Positions 8,279 through 16,596 of a stretch of DNA of 43,140 nucleotides are shown one piece after another (position 1 is the first letter of the stretch; each line of letters begins with the position of its first letter). Source of the stretch: Brachybacterium nesterenkovii (lineage in GTDB: Bacteria > Actinomycetota > Actinomycetes > Actinomycetales > Dermabacteraceae); NCBI RefSeq assembly GCF_900163655.1, contig NZ_FWFG01000052.1:1-43140 (forward strand), in the 5' to 3' direction. The notes under the pieces are model-generated. The model saw only the letters and a program-made list of their open reading frames with translations, did no database searches and was not told where the DNA came from. Position numbers and translations under genes: made by a program.

Positions 8279-9231
8279 CCCTCGAGCACCCCCTCCTGAT
8301 CGGCGCCGCCCTGGGACTCGTCCTGGGACTGGGGCTCGCCATGCTGCTGCTCGACAACCCGTGGACGCGCCGCCCCGATCTCGCCGCGCGCGTCGACCCC
8401 TACCTGCGGCGCGGCCAGACCAGCCGCCTGCTCGGCGTCCCCGCCCCGGAGGACGGGGCGCGATCCCGAGCGCGTGCGCTCGCTCGCGTGCTCGCCGGAC
8501 CGCTGGCGGACAGGACCGTCGGCCTCCTCGAGCGCCTGACCGGCGGGCACGCCCAGCTGGAGCGACGGCTGCGCCTGGCCGGGCGGCGGGCCGGCGTCGA
8601 GGCGTTCCGCGTCGAGCAGGTGGTCTGGGGGATCGGCGGCGGGGCCGTCGGACTGCTCTCCGCGCTCGGCGCCGTGGCCCTGCGCGGCGCCTCGCCGCTG
8701 GTGGGCCTGGCCATGGTCGTCCTCGGGGTGCTGGGCGGCGTGCTCGCCCGGGACTGGGTCCTCACGCAGATGATCGCGCGCCGTGCCGCGCGGATGGCGC
8801 GGGAGTTCCCGACGGTCGCGGACCTCCTGGCTCTGGCGGTCGCCGCCGGGGAGGGCCCCGTCGCGGCGATGGAGCGCGTCGCGCGCACGAGCAGCGGAGC
8901 GCTGCCTGCGGAGTTCGCCGCGACGGTCGCCGAGATCCGTGCGGGCGCGACGGTCGACCAGGCACTCATTTCCCTCGGCGACCGGACGCCGCTGGACGCC
9001 CTGGGCAGGTTCGGCGAGGGCATGGCCGTCGCGATCGAGCGCGGCACCCCGCTCGCCGACGTGCTCCGCGCCCAGGCGCAGGACGCCCGTGAGGCGTCCA
9101 GGAGAGACCTCATGGAGATCGCCGGGCGCAGGGAGATCCTGATGATGATGCCCGTGGTGTTCCTCGTGCTGCCCCTGGTCATCGTCTTCGCGGCCTTCCC
9201 CGGCCTCGCCGTGCTGGAGATCTCGCTGTGA
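8275..9231 (+). CDS. tadC: TadC-like inner-membrane platform protein
   Basis: A 318-residue T2SF-domain protein, the second platform subunit of the Tad system. The N-terminus is a membrane helix (LLIGAALGLVLGLGLAMLLL). A cytoplasmic stretch with a second hydrophobic pair follows (VVWGIGGGAVGLLSALGAVAL, LVGLAMVVLGVLGGVLA). The T2SF core FPTVADLLALAVAAGEGPVAAMERVARTSSG comes next, and the C-terminal helix MMMPVVFLVLPLVIVFAAFPG ends the protein. ATG 8275 overlaps the tadB TGA. About 150 bp separate it from the next gene, the only sizeable gap in the operon. Confidence 0.92.
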   Translation: MTLEHPLLIGAALGLVLGLGLAMLLLDNPWTRRPDLAARVDPYLRRGQTSRLLGVPAPEDGARSRARALARVLAGPLADRTVGLLERLTGGHAQLERRLRLAGRRAGVEAFRVEQVVWGIGGGAVGLLSALGAVALRGASPLVGLAMVVLGVLGGVLARDWVLTQMIARRAARMAREFPTVADLLALAVAAGEGPVAAMERVARTSSGALPAEFAATVAEIRAGATVDQALISLGDRTPLDALGRFGEGMAVAIERGTPLADVLRAQAQDAREASRRDLMEIAGRREILMMMPVVFLVLPLVIVFAAFPGLAVLEISL

Positions 9232-9379
9232 GGCCCGGGAGCCGACCGTGTTCGCACGATGCTGCGGGAGCTTGTCGGTGCGCCTGCCGACGCGCCATGT
9301 GCACGCGCCTCTTCCCGTCTTCCCCCTGCCACCTGTCAACCCCTCGGATCCCCGTCCCCCATCCACCAGGAGACCCGTC

Positions 9380-9634
9380 ATGACCGTCCACCGCACCACG
9401 CTGCACCGCATCCCAGCGCCCGCCGCCCGCCGTCCGCTCCCCGTCGCGGGACGCCATCTGCGTCCCGCCGACCCGCTGCGCTCCCGCTTCGCATCCGACC
9501 GCGGCGATGTGCCCGGCTGGGTGATGATCACGCTGATGACCGCGGCGATCGTGGTGGCTCTCTGGGCCGTCGCGTCGGATCAGATCGTCGCCGTGTTCGA
9601 GAACGCGATGGCGCCCTTCCTCCAGGGACTCTGA
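9380..9634 (+). CDS. Small Flp-pilin-like single-pass membrane protein
   Basis: An 84-residue protein in the place where actinobacterial Tad operons carry the major Flp pilin. A basic 45-residue N-terminus leads to RGDVPGWVMITLMTAAIVVALWA, one membrane helix, and a short tail (IVAVFENAMAPFLQGL). ATG 9380 has AGGAGA upstream. By position and shape it should be the pilin, but the Glu5-Tyr6 pair expected after the processing Gly in Flp/TadE prepilins is missing: the aligned stretch reads DVPGWV where TadE has SAVVEF. So it is either an unusual pilin or an accessory membrane peptide. Its stop overlaps the next ATG (TGATG). Confidence 0.75.
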   Translation: MTVHRTTLHRIPAPAARRPLPVAGRHLRPADPLRSRFASDRGDVPGWVMITLMTAAIVVALWAVASDQIVAVFENAMAPFLQGL

Positions 9635-10020
9635 TGCGGATCCCGCGCCGACTGCGCTCCGAGAGGGGCTCGGCGGTCGTGGAGTTCCCGCTGATCGCGG
9701 CGCTGATCGTCCTCATCGGCCTGGCCACGATCCAGGCGGCGATCATCGTCCACGTGCGCAACACCCTCGTGGACGCCGCCGTGCAGGGCGCCCACCATGC
9801 GGCGCTGCTGGGCAACGACACCGATGACGGAGCCGACCGGGCCGCCCTCCTCGTGCGCGAGCGCTTCGGCGACGCCTATGAGGTCCGCACGGACGCCGTC
9901 CAGGACGCGTCCGGCCGGATCACGGTCCGCGTCGTCGCCACCATGCCTCTCGTGGGCCTGCTGGGGCCATCCGGAACCCTCGAGGTCGATGGGCATGCGG
10001 TCTCCGAGGAGGCGCTGTGA
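9634..10020 (+). CDS. TadE-family pseudopilin
   Basis: A 128-residue TadE-like pseudopilin. A short basic leader RIPRRLRSERG is followed by the classic SAVVEF-PLIAALIVLIGLATIQAAII helix, with the conserved Glu at +5 and an aromatic at +6 of the presumed prepilin peptidase site. Residues 45-128 are the extracytoplasmic domain. It sits after the Flp-like gene and overlaps it by one base. Its stop overlaps the GTG of the next gene, and the bases around this stop are repeated twice more downstream at 15-bp spacing. Confidence 0.9.
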   Translation: MRIPRRLRSERGSAVVEFPLIAALIVLIGLATIQAAIIVHVRNTLVDAAVQGAHHAALLGNDTDDGADRAALLVRERFGDAYEVRTDAVQDASGRITVRVVATMPLVGLLGPSGTLEVDGHAVSEEAL

Positions 10021-10622
10021 GAGCGCGGGCTGTGAGTGCGCGCGCTGTGAGTGAGCGGGAGGTGCGGGCGCACGCTGTGCGGGCGCGGAGCGAGAGCGGA
10101 GGCCCCGCGAGCGGCGACAGCGCGGGGGCGAGTCCGCCCCGTGCGAGAAGCGTGCTCCCGATGGCCCGCCTGCGGGATGAGCGCGGCAACGCGATCGTCG
10201 AGTTCGTCGCGCTCGCCGTGATCCTGCTGATCCCCTGCCTGTACCTCGTGCTGTCCCTCGGGAGCGTCCAGGGCGCCGTGTTCGCGGCGGACGTCATCGC
10301 GCGGGACGCCGCACGGATCCATGCGACCGAGCCCGACCCCGCCCGGGCCGACGCCCGGGCGCGGCAGATGACCGCGGACGTGCTGGCCGATCACCGCATC
10401 GACGCTGATCCCGACGCCGTCGTCACCATCCGCTGCAGCCATGACCCGTGCGCCGCCCCGGGTGAGGACGTGCGCGCCGAGGTCCGTCTTCCCGTTCCGA
10501 TCCCCGGCCTCGGGCCGATGCTCGGCGGTGACGGCCCCGTGCGCGTCGGGGCCAGCCATATGGCGCGCGTCGACCAGTACCGCGACGTGAGCGCAGGCGC
10601 CGCAGCAGGGGAGGGGCGATGA
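10017..10622 (+). CDS. Second TadE-like pseudopilin with extended leader
   Basis: Up to 201 residues from GTG 10017, which overlaps the upstream TGA. The pseudopilin signature is RLRDERG-NAIVEF-VALAVILLIPCLYLVLSL, again with Glu5-Phe6. In front of it lies a 50-residue Arg/Ala/Ser-rich leader encoded by a degenerate repeat array, so the real start may be further in, for example ATG 10161, which gives MARLRDERG. The domain after the helix contains a Cys pair (RCSHDPC) that could form a disulfide. It is translationally coupled to the TadG-like gene (ATGA). Confidence 0.85.
   Translation: MRARAVSARAVSEREVRAHAVRARSESGGPASGDSAGASPPRARSVLPMARLRDERGNAIVEFVALAVILLIPCLYLVLSLGSVQGAVFAADVIARDAARIHATEPDPARADARARQMTADVLADHRIDADPDAVVTIRCSHDPCAAPGEDVRAEVRLPVPIPGLGPMLGGDGPVRVGASHMARVDQYRDVSAGAAAGEGR
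10018..10055. repeat. 15-bp repeat spanning the tadE stop codon
   Basis: The sequence around the tadE stop (GCTGTGAG) recurs at exactly 15-bp spacing, with TGA at 10018, 10033 and 10048, all in the tadE frame. The array also encodes the start of the Arg/Ala-rich leader of the next gene. Confidence 0.7.
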
Positions 10623-11140
10623 CACGACGAGGGGGAGTCACCCCTGCGCGACCTGCCCATGCCGTGCACGGGGCGCGGAGCACTGGCGCCCGCGCGCGCC
10701 TCCGCGATGACACGGGGACGATGACGATCCTCACGACCGGGATCCTCGTGGTGATCCTCATGGTGATCGGCGTCGGGGTCGCGATCACCGGCGTGCACCT
10801 CGAGCGCAACGAGCTGCAGGCGATGGCCGACGGCTCCGCGCTCGCCGCCTCGCAGGCCTTCGACGAGGCCCAGCTGTACGCCCCGGGAGCCTCCGCGGCC
10901 ACGACCCCCGCCGTCACCCGCGACCGGGCCCGTCGCGCCGCGGCCGACTACCTCCAGGCGTACCCCTCGGGTTCCACGCGCCTGCGGGACGCGCGGATCG
11001 ACCGGCTCGACGTCGCCGAGGACGGCACCGTCACCGTGGTGCTCGTCGCCCGCGTCGACCCGCCGCTCGTGGACTGGTTCACCCGTCGTACCGGCACGGC
11101 CGTCACGATCCGCGCCTCCGGGGACGCGCGCTCGCGGTGA
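10619..11140 (+). CDS. TadG-like / Rv3654c-like pilus-associated membrane protein
   Basis: A 173-residue protein and the last gene of the Tad operon. A basic leader of about 32 residues ends in DDTGTMTILTTGILVVILMVIGVGVAITGV, a single membrane helix. HLERNELQAMADGSALAASQA follows, the pattern seen at the N-terminus of TadG-type proteins (Flp pilus-assembly, minor pilin). The remainder is a small extracytoplasmic domain. Unlike the two TadE proteins it has no Glu at +5 of the helix. The ATG overlaps the previous TGA. It is shorter than full TadG proteins with VWA domains and matches the short actinobacterial form. About 130 bp of non-coding DNA follow before prfB. Confidence 0.82.
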   Translation: MTRRGGVTPARPAHAVHGARSTGARARLRDDTGTMTILTTGILVVILMVIGVGVAITGVHLERNELQAMADGSALAASQAFDEAQLYAPGASAATTPAVTRDRARRAAADYLQAYPSGSTRLRDARIDRLDVAEDGTVTVVLVARVDPPLVDWFTRRTGTAVTIRASGDARSR

Positions 11141-11258
11141 CATCCGGCGCGGCGCGGAGCGCCGCGTCGCCGCTTCTGGAGCCGGATGCGCCTCGAGCGA
11201 TCGCCACCGCGGGAACGGATGCGGTCCTCGCACTGAGCGCCGTGCGCACGCCCTCCCG

Positions 11259-11264
11259 TAGACT
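11259..11264 (+). promoter_or_regulatory. Putative -10 box of prfB, leaderless spacing
   Basis: TAGACT lies 8 nt before the GTG start at 11273. With the usual 6-8 nt to the transcription start, the mRNA would begin at or next to the start codon. There is no Shine-Dalgarno. Confidence 0.5.
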
Positions 11265-11272
11265 CCCCTCCC

Positions 11273-12409
11273 GTGGCTGCCATCGACTTCTCCGAAGAGA
11301 TCCCTCACCTCCGCGCGACCCTTACGTCGATCGAGAAGGTGACGGACCTCGACGCCCTGCATGCGAAGATCGCCGATCTCGAGAAGCAGGCCAGCGCCCC
11401 GGACCTGTGGGACGACGTCGACAACGCCCAGAAGGTGTCATCGGCCCTGTCCCACGCGCAGGCGGAGCTGCGCCGCGTCGACGAGCTCGGCTCGCGCATC
11501 GACGATCTCGAGGTGATGGTCGAGCTCGCCGCCGAGGAGGACGACGCCGAGACCCTCGAGGAGGCCGAGAAGGAGTTCGCCTCCATCCGCAAGGCCCTCG
11601 ACGAGCTCGAGGTCCGCACGCTGCTGTCGGGCGAGTACGACGAGCGCAATGCGGTCGTCACGATCCGCGCGGGCGCCGGCGGCGTCGACGCCGCGGACTT
11701 CGCCGAGATGCTGCTGCGCATGTACATGCGCTGGGCCGAGCGCCACGGCTACCCGACCAAGGTCATGGACACCGCGTACGCCGAGGAGGCGGGCCTCAAG
11801 GCGGTCACCTTCGAGGTCTCCGCGCCCTACGCCTACGGCACGCTGAGCGTCGAGGGCGGCACCCACCGCCTGGTGCGCATCAGCCCCTTCGACAACCAGG
11901 GCCGGCGTCAGACGTCGTTCGCGGCCGTCGAGGTGATCCCGCTCATCGAGTCCACGGACTCCATCGAGATCCCCGAGAACGAGCTCAAGATCGACGTGTT
12001 CCGCTCCTCGGGCCCCGGCGGCCAGAGCGTCAACACGACCGACTCGGCCGTCCGCATGACCCACATCCCCACCGGCACCGTCGTGTCGATGCAGGACGAG
12101 AAGTCGCAGATCCAGAACCGCGCCGCGGCGCTGCGCGTCATGCAGTCGCGCCTGCTGCTGCTCAAGCGCGCCGAGGAGGCCGCCGAGCGCAAGGAGCTCG
12201 CGGGCGACGTCAAGGCCAGCTGGGGAGACCAGATGCGCTCCTACGTGCTCAACCCGTACCAGATGGTCAAGGACCTGCGCACGGAGTACACCGAGGGCAA
12301 TCCGTCGTCGGTGTTCGACGGCGAGATCGACGGCTTCATCGAGGCGGGCATCCGCTGGCGCGTGGGACAGCAGCGCGAGGCCGCCGCCGAGGCCCAGGCG
12401 AACAGCTGA
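11273..12409 (+). CDS. prfB: Peptide chain release factor 2
   Basis: A 378-residue class I release factor that recognises UGA and UAA and triggers peptide release on the ribosome. It has the RF2-specific SPF codon-recognition tripeptide in [11 protein letters not shown] (about 203-205) and the catalytic GGQ in [15 protein letters not shown] (about 248-250). The N-terminal helical domain and total length are normal. The frame is continuous, so the autoregulatory +1 frameshift of E. coli prfB is absent. The GTG start at 11273 has no SD; the -10 box just upstream suggests a leaderless transcript. Next come ftsE, ftsX and smpB, a conserved actinobacterial order. Confidence 0.97.
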   Translation: MAAIDFSEEIPHLRATLTSIEKVTDLDALHAKIADLEKQASAPDLWDDVDNAQKVSSALSHAQAELRRVDELGSRIDDLEVMVELAAEEDDAETLEEAEKEFASIRKALDELEVRTLLSGEYDERNAVVTIRAGAGGVDAADFAEMLLRMYMRWAERHGYPTKVMDTAYAEEAGLKAVTFEVSAPYAYGTLSVEGGTHRLVRISPFDNQGRRQTSFAAVEVIPLIESTDSIEIPENELKIDVFRSSGPGGQSVNTTDSAVRMTHIPTGTVVSMQDEKSQIQNRAAALRVMQSRLLLLKRAEEAAERKELAGDVKASWGDQMRSYVLNPYQMVKDLRTEYTEGNPSSVFDGEIDGFIEAGIRWRVGQQREAAAEAQANS

Positions 12410-12709
12410 CCGCGAACAGCTGGCCGCGCACGCCTTGACCGCGAGCAGCGGCGGTGCAACGGTGACTGCGAGCAGCTGAGGCTCAGCGGCTGGCAGGACA
12501 CGGTCACCGCGCACGGCTGACCGCGAGCAGTCGACTGCGGTGCCAGCCCGTCGGCAGCGCCGACGATCCGGGTGCCGCAGTATCGCGGGAACAGGCACCG
12601 CGCGGCTTGACCAAGGCTTGACCGGACGCGCCCGGACTCCTCCCTCACGGCCCCGCGCTCGCATGCCACTCTGGGACCGCACCATCCCGCCCGACCGGTC
12701 AGGACCTCC
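12410..12709. repeat. 300-bp intergenic region with degenerate ~14-bp repeats
   Basis: Directly after the prfB stop, variants of CTGACCGCGAACAG recur. The stop codon itself is in the first copy (12406-12419), and later versions lie at 12420, 12434 and about 12518. The rest is G+C-rich sequence with two CTTGACC motifs (12607, 12617) that could belong to an ftsE promoter, but no matching -10 was found. No gene was seen. Confidence 0.6.
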
Positions 12710-14035
12710 GTGATCCGATTCGACGACGTCACCAAGACGTACCAGCGAGGCACCCGACCCGCGCTCCTCGACCTCGACCTCGAGATCGAGCGCGGGGATT
12801 TCGTGTTCCTCGTCGGCCCGTCGGGATCGGGGAAGTCGACCCTCATGCGGCTCGTGCTCAAGGAGACGAGCCCGACCTCGGGCCGCGTCTATGTCGCGGG
12901 CAAGGACCTCTCCCGCATCCCCTCGTGGAAGGTCCCCGTGCACCGCCGGGAGATCGGCATGGTGTTCCAGGACTTCCGGCTGCTGCCCAGCAAGACGGCC
13001 TACCAGAACATCGAGTTCGCCCTCGCCGTGATCGGGACCCCGCGCCGCCAGGTGCGCCGGCTGGTCCCGGAGATGCTCGAGATGGTGGGACTGGCCGACA
13101 AGGGACGCCGGCTCCCGCATGAGCTGTCGGGCGGCGAGCAGCAGCGTGTCGCGATCGCGCGCGCCTACGTCAATCGGCCCTCGATCCTCCTGGCGGACGA
13201 GCCCACGGGCAACCTCGACCCGGGCACGGCGCAGGGGATCCTCGAGCTGCTCGCCGAGATCAACGCGCAGGGGACCACCGTGCTCATGGCCACCCACGAC
13301 CAGCGCGCGGTCGATCGCATGGCGCGCCGCGTGATCGAGCTGGCCGACGGCCGCGTGGTCCGCGACGAGGCGCGCGGCACCTACATCGCGACCGGCGCGA
13401 TCCCCGTCGTGGAGTCCTCGGCGTCGGACAGCCCCGCCGAGGCGGCATCGGCGACGGAGGGCGCGGCGGGCATCACGACGGAGCTCTCGACAGGGGCCAT
13501 CTCGAAGCCCTCGGGGGTCCCCGCCCCGAGCGTGCCGCAGGACGCGATCGGAACAGCGGAGACGCGCGCGGACGCGGACCGCCATGATGACGCGGAGGCG
13601 CTGGACCCCGCTAGCGCGTGGGCGCGGATCACCGCGTCCGGCTCGAGCGCGGCGACGCCCCAGGATGTCGAGGACGAGACGCTGCTGGACGAGGACTCCG
13701 ATCCCGCCGGCGGCTTCGACGCGGCGTTCGGGATGACGTACGAGGAGTTCCTGGCGGCCCAGACCGCGGATCAGCCCGGCGCGGATCAGCCTGGCGCGGA
13801 TCAGCCTGGCGCGGATCAGCCCGGCGCGGACCAACCCGGCGCGGATCAGCCTGGTGCGGATCAGCCCGGCGCGGATCAGCCTGGTGCTGCGCCGTCGGAC
13901 GTGGAGCACCCGGATGCCGCGGGATCGCGGGCCGAGGCGGGGGCGGCAGAGCTCGGCGATGACGCGCCTGCGGCCGCTGCGCCCGGCGCGGGGCGGAGCG
14001 CGCTCCCCGACGTCCCCGAAGAGCGTGCGCGATGA
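12710..14035 (+). CDS. ftsE: FtsE cell-division ATPase with a ~210-residue repeat-bearing C-terminal tail
   Basis: The ABC-type ATPase of the FtsEX divisome complex, which drives conformational change in FtsX to activate peptidoglycan hydrolases. Residues 1-228 are a complete FtsE: Walker [10 protein letters not shown] (36-44), signature [14 protein letters not shown] (about 139), Walker [15 protein letters not shown] (about 159) and H-loop ATHD. Typical FtsE ends there. This protein goes on to residue 441 with an acidic Ala/Pro/Ser-rich, probably disordered tail that contains eight perfect DQPGA pentapeptides (residues about 354-393). The GTG start at 12710 has weak upstream signals. The stop overlaps the ftsX ATG (ATGA), so the two are coupled. 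The tail does not carry any domain I recognise. Confidence 0.95.
   Translation: MIRFDDVTKTYQRGTRPALLDLDLEIERGDFVFLVGPSGSGKSTLMRLVLKETSPTSGRVYVAGKDLSRIPSWKVPVHRREIGMVFQDFRLLPSKTAYQNIEFALAVIGTPRRQVRRLVPEMLEMVGLADKGRRLPHELSGGEQQRVAIARAYVNRPSILLADEPTGNLDPGTAQGILELLAEINAQGTTVLMATHDQRAVDRMARRVIELADGRVVRDEARGTYIATGAIPVVESSASDSPAEAASATEGAAGITTELSTGAISKPSGVPAPSVPQDAIGTAETRADADRHDDAEALDPASAWARITASGSSAATPQDVEDETLLDEDSDPAGGFDAAFGMTYEEFLAAQTADQPGADQPGADQPGADQPGADQPGADQPGADQPGADQPGAAPSDVEHPDAAGSRAEAGAAELGDDAPAAAAPGAGRSALPDVPEERAR
13769..13888 (+). repeat. 15-bp in-frame minisatellite x8 in ftsE
   Basis: Eight 15-bp units encode DQPGA each time. They differ only at silent positions (for example GATCAGCCCGGCGCG against GATCAGCCTGGTGCG), which indicates selection on, or recent homogenisation of, the peptide. 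Confidence 0.95.
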
Positions 14036-14949
14036 GGGCCCGGTACATCCTGGCGGAGATCGTCCAGGGGCTGTGGCGCAACATCACGATGGTCATCTCC
14101 GTCGTGATCGTCACGGCCGTCTCGCTCACGTTCGTGGGCGCCGGGATGCTCATGCAGAAGGAGATCATCGAGCTCAAGCGCACCCTGGTGCAGGAGTCGC
14201 AGGTGACGATCTTCCTGTGCTCGCCGCACTCCACGGCCGCGTCCTGCGCCGGCGGAGCCGCGACCGACGCCCAGATCCAGGAGACGCGGGAGGCGCTCAA
14301 GAGCAGGACCCTGAGCCCCTACATCGACACCGTCTCCGAGCGCGATCAGGCCGAGGCACTCGCGATCTACCAGGAGCAGTTCGCCGACCAGTCCTTCGCC
14401 GCGGACCTGACGGCCGAGGACATGCCGGTGTCCTTCCACATCACCCTGAAGGACGCGGAGCGGTCGGACGCCGTGGTCCAGTTCTTCGAGGGGCGCGACG
14501 GCGTGGACGAGGTCAAGGACCTGCTCAGCGTGTACGCCCCGGTGATCGACGTCCTGAACCAGTCCACGGTGTTCGCGGCGGGCCTGGCCCTGCTCATGCT
14601 CGTGGCCGCGGTGCTGCTCGTGTTCACGACCATCCGCATGTCGGTCGCCAACCGACGCCGCGAGATCGCGATCATGCGCCTCGTGGGCGCCTCGAACCTG
14701 TTCATCCGCGTCCCCTTCCTCATGGAGGGGGCGGTCGCCGCCGTCATCGGAGCGCTCGCCGCCACCGGCATGCTGTGGATCGGCCTGCGCTACCTCGTCG
14801 AGGACTGGCTCGCCGGGGAGCTCGGCACCCAGATCGTCCAGGTCGGCGTCGCGGACCTGTGGTGGGTGGGTCCTGCGCTGGTGGCCCTCGGCGCCGTCCT
14901 CGCGATCGGCGCCTCGATCGTCTCCCTCCACCGCCACCTGAGGATCTGA
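14032..14949 (+). CDS. ftsX: FtsX cell-division membrane protein
   Basis: A 305-residue ABC-transporter-like permease that pairs with FtsE and acts as a mechanical switch for cell-wall hydrolases at the septum. The first membrane helix ([21 protein letters not shown]) is followed by a large extracellular loop. Its N-terminal part carries a Cys pair ([15 protein letters not shown]) of the type seen in actinobacterial FtsX. Three more helices follow: about 180-203 ([21 protein letters not shown]), about 232-252 and about 275-295. The motif [18 protein letters not shown] is characteristic. The ATG overlaps the ftsE stop. Only 3 nt separate the stop from the M23 peptidase, the likely partner hydrolase. 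Confidence 0.96.
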   Translation: MRARYILAEIVQGLWRNITMVISVVIVTAVSLTFVGAGMLMQKEIIELKRTLVQESQVTIFLCSPHSTAASCAGGAATDAQIQETREALKSRTLSPYIDTVSERDQAEALAIYQEQFADQSFAADLTAEDMPVSFHITLKDAERSDAVVQFFEGRDGVDEVKDLLSVYAPVIDVLNQSTVFAAGLALLMLVAAVLLVFTTIRMSVANRRREIAIMRLVGASNLFIRVPFLMEGAVAAVIGALAATGMLWIGLRYLVEDWLAGELGTQIVQVGVADLWWVGPALVALGAVLAIGASIVSLHRHLRI

Positions 14950-14952
14950 GCA

Positions 14953-16281
14953 ATGCTGCCCGTTCTGACGCTCCCCGCCGGCGCCACCCTGCGTCGCCGT
15001 GCGCTCCTGGCCGTGCTCGCGCTGCTGCTGGCGATGGCCTCGTGCCTGCTGACCGCGCCGACCCCCGCCGCGCACGCGGACGACAAGGACGACAAGATCC
15101 AGCGCAAGCAGGAGGTCGATCGCCAGCTCGACGACATCCGCGGCGACCTGTACGACGTGAACCAGGACCTCGGCGACACGTACCTCGCGCTCGCGCAAAC
15201 CGAGCTGGAGATCCCGGGCGCGCAGCAGGACCTCGAGGACGCCCAGCGCGAAGCCGACGACGCCCGCAGGGCCGATGAGGACATGGGGCGCCGCCTGACC
15301 GATGCGCAGACCGAGCTCGACCGCCTCGAGGGCGAGGTCCAGACCGGTCAGGACGAGGTCGACCGCTCCGATGAGGACATGAAGCGCCTCTCGCTCGCCG
15401 CCTACAAGGGTGACGGGATCCCGAGCGCCGCATCCGTCTACCTCGGCTCGGCCGACCCGCAGGACGCCGTGGACCGGTCGATGAACTACACGCTGACGCT
15501 CGAGACCCAGGGGACCGCGCTGCAGGGCCTGCGGACCGACCAGGCGCTCACGACCAACTCCGCCGACCGCATCGGCGCGGTGCGACAGGAGGTCGCGGAC
15601 CTCAAGGCGCAGGCGGAGGAGACGCTCCAGGCGAAGATCGACGCGGAGGGACGCGCGCAGCAGGCCAAGGACGACCTCGACGCCCTCTACCAGCAGCAGA
15701 CGCAGCAGAAGGCCGATCTGGAGGCGAAGAAGACCCAGTACGAGGGCCAGGAGACCGACCTGTCGACCGATAGCGACGGACTGGATCAGGACATCGACGA
15801 GCTGACGCGCCAGGAGCAGGAGGCGGCGGCCCGGGGGAAGCCGGAGACGACCGTTCCCGACAACGGCGGGGCTCCCGGGGTGAGCGCCCGCGGGTTCATG
15901 CGGCCCGTCGGGGGGACGATGAACTCGACGTTCGGCTGGCGCTTCCACCCCGTGTACCACAAGCGGATGCAGCACAAGGGGGACGACTTCCCGGTCGCCT
16001 GCGGGACCCCGGTCCGCGCCGCCCAGGACGGGAAGGTGATCGCGACGACCTCGAACGGGCGCGCCGGGAACAAGCTGATCATCAGCCACGGTGTGCTCGA
16101 CGGGAAGGTCATCACGACCTCGTACCACCACCTGTCGTCGTTCAAGGTCAGCGTGGGCCAGACCGTGCATCGGGGCGACATCGTGGCGGCGTCGGGGACC
16201 ACGGGCGCGTCGACGGGGTGCCACCTGCACTTCGAGGTCCACGAGAACGGGACCGCGGTCGACCCGAAGCTGTACGTCTGA
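14953..16281 (+). CDS. Secreted coiled-coil M23 metallopeptidase (EnvC/RipC-like partner of FtsEX)
   Basis: A 442-residue exported peptidoglycan endopeptidase. A signal peptide (RRRALLAVLALLLAMASCLLTAPTPAAHA, about 13-41) is followed by a long coiled coil (about 45-290, rich in QQDLEDAQREADDARR-type heptads). A short linker leads to the M23/LytM domain, GWRFHPVYHKRMQHKGDDFP, with zinc ligands in the HxGxD-like HKGDD (about 340-344) and in CHLHFEV (about 422-428). In this family the coiled coil docks on the FtsX loop and the LytM domain either cuts cross-links or activates amidases. The conserved HxH and HxxxD suggest it is catalytic. It lies 3 nt after ftsX, so it is co-transcribed. Confidence 0.93.
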   Translation: MLPVLTLPAGATLRRRALLAVLALLLAMASCLLTAPTPAAHADDKDDKIQRKQEVDRQLDDIRGDLYDVNQDLGDTYLALAQTELEIPGAQQDLEDAQREADDARRADEDMGRRLTDAQTELDRLEGEVQTGQDEVDRSDEDMKRLSLAAYKGDGIPSAASVYLGSADPQDAVDRSMNYTLTLETQGTALQGLRTDQALTTNSADRIGAVRQEVADLKAQAEETLQAKIDAEGRAQQAKDDLDALYQQQTQQKADLEAKKTQYEGQETDLSTDSDGLDQDIDELTRQEQEAAARGKPETTVPDNGGAPGVSARGFMRPVGGTMNSTFGWRFHPVYHKRMQHKGDDFPVACGTPVRAAQDGKVIATTSNGRAGNKLIISHGVLDGKVITTSYHHLSSFKVSVGQTVHRGDIVAASGTTGASTGCHLHFEVHENGTAVDPKLYV

Positions 16282-16287
16282 GGCGCT

Positions 16288-16361
16288 GCCGTCGCGGGGC
16301 GGGCGCTCCGTCGCGCTCGCGGGTGCCGTCGCGGGGCGGGCGCTCCGTCGCGCTCGCGGGT
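16288..16361. repeat. 37-bp perfect tandem duplication
   Basis: Two identical 37-bp copies (16288-16324 and 16325-16361), starting GCCGTCGCGGGGCGGGCG, follow the M23 peptidase stop. A third truncated copy begins at 16362. Confidence 0.9.
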
Positions 16362-16523
16362 GCCGGCCGGGGCGGGGGGCGTCGACCGGCGGGAGGCAGG
16401 GCTGGTCAGGCAGGCGAGGCCGAGCGCGAGCACGTCATGTCCATGCGGTGCATCCATGAGCACCTGGCTGATCGATCGGTGCGCCGGGCGCGAAATGCGG
16501 TCGCCGCCGTCGGCCTCGCACCG

Positions 16524-16529
16524 TAGAGT
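16524..16529 (+). promoter_or_regulatory. Putative -10 box of smpB
   Basis: TAGAGT, the same hexamer as before tadA, predicts a start near 16536 and a leader of about 60 nt that ends in CAGGAGAGGAG, a strong ribosome-binding site. The -35 region is not recognisable. Confidence 0.4.
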
Positions 16530-16596
16530 GGAGCGTCCGCGCGGATGCGCCGCACGGGCACGGGAGACGAGCACGCCGACCAGGAGAGGAGACGCG

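Larger units (their letters stand above)
16282..16596. other. 315-bp intergenic region before smpB
   Basis: After the 37-bp duplication (16288-16361) there is G+C-rich sequence with no supported gene, then the smpB promoter candidate at 16524. The region holds no clear terminator for the ftsEX operon. Confidence 0.5.

Noticed and set aside
11273..11400. Programmed +1 frameshift in prfB
   Set aside because: The reading frame is uninterrupted from GTG 11273, with no in-frame UGA near codon 26 and no CUUUGA slippery site.
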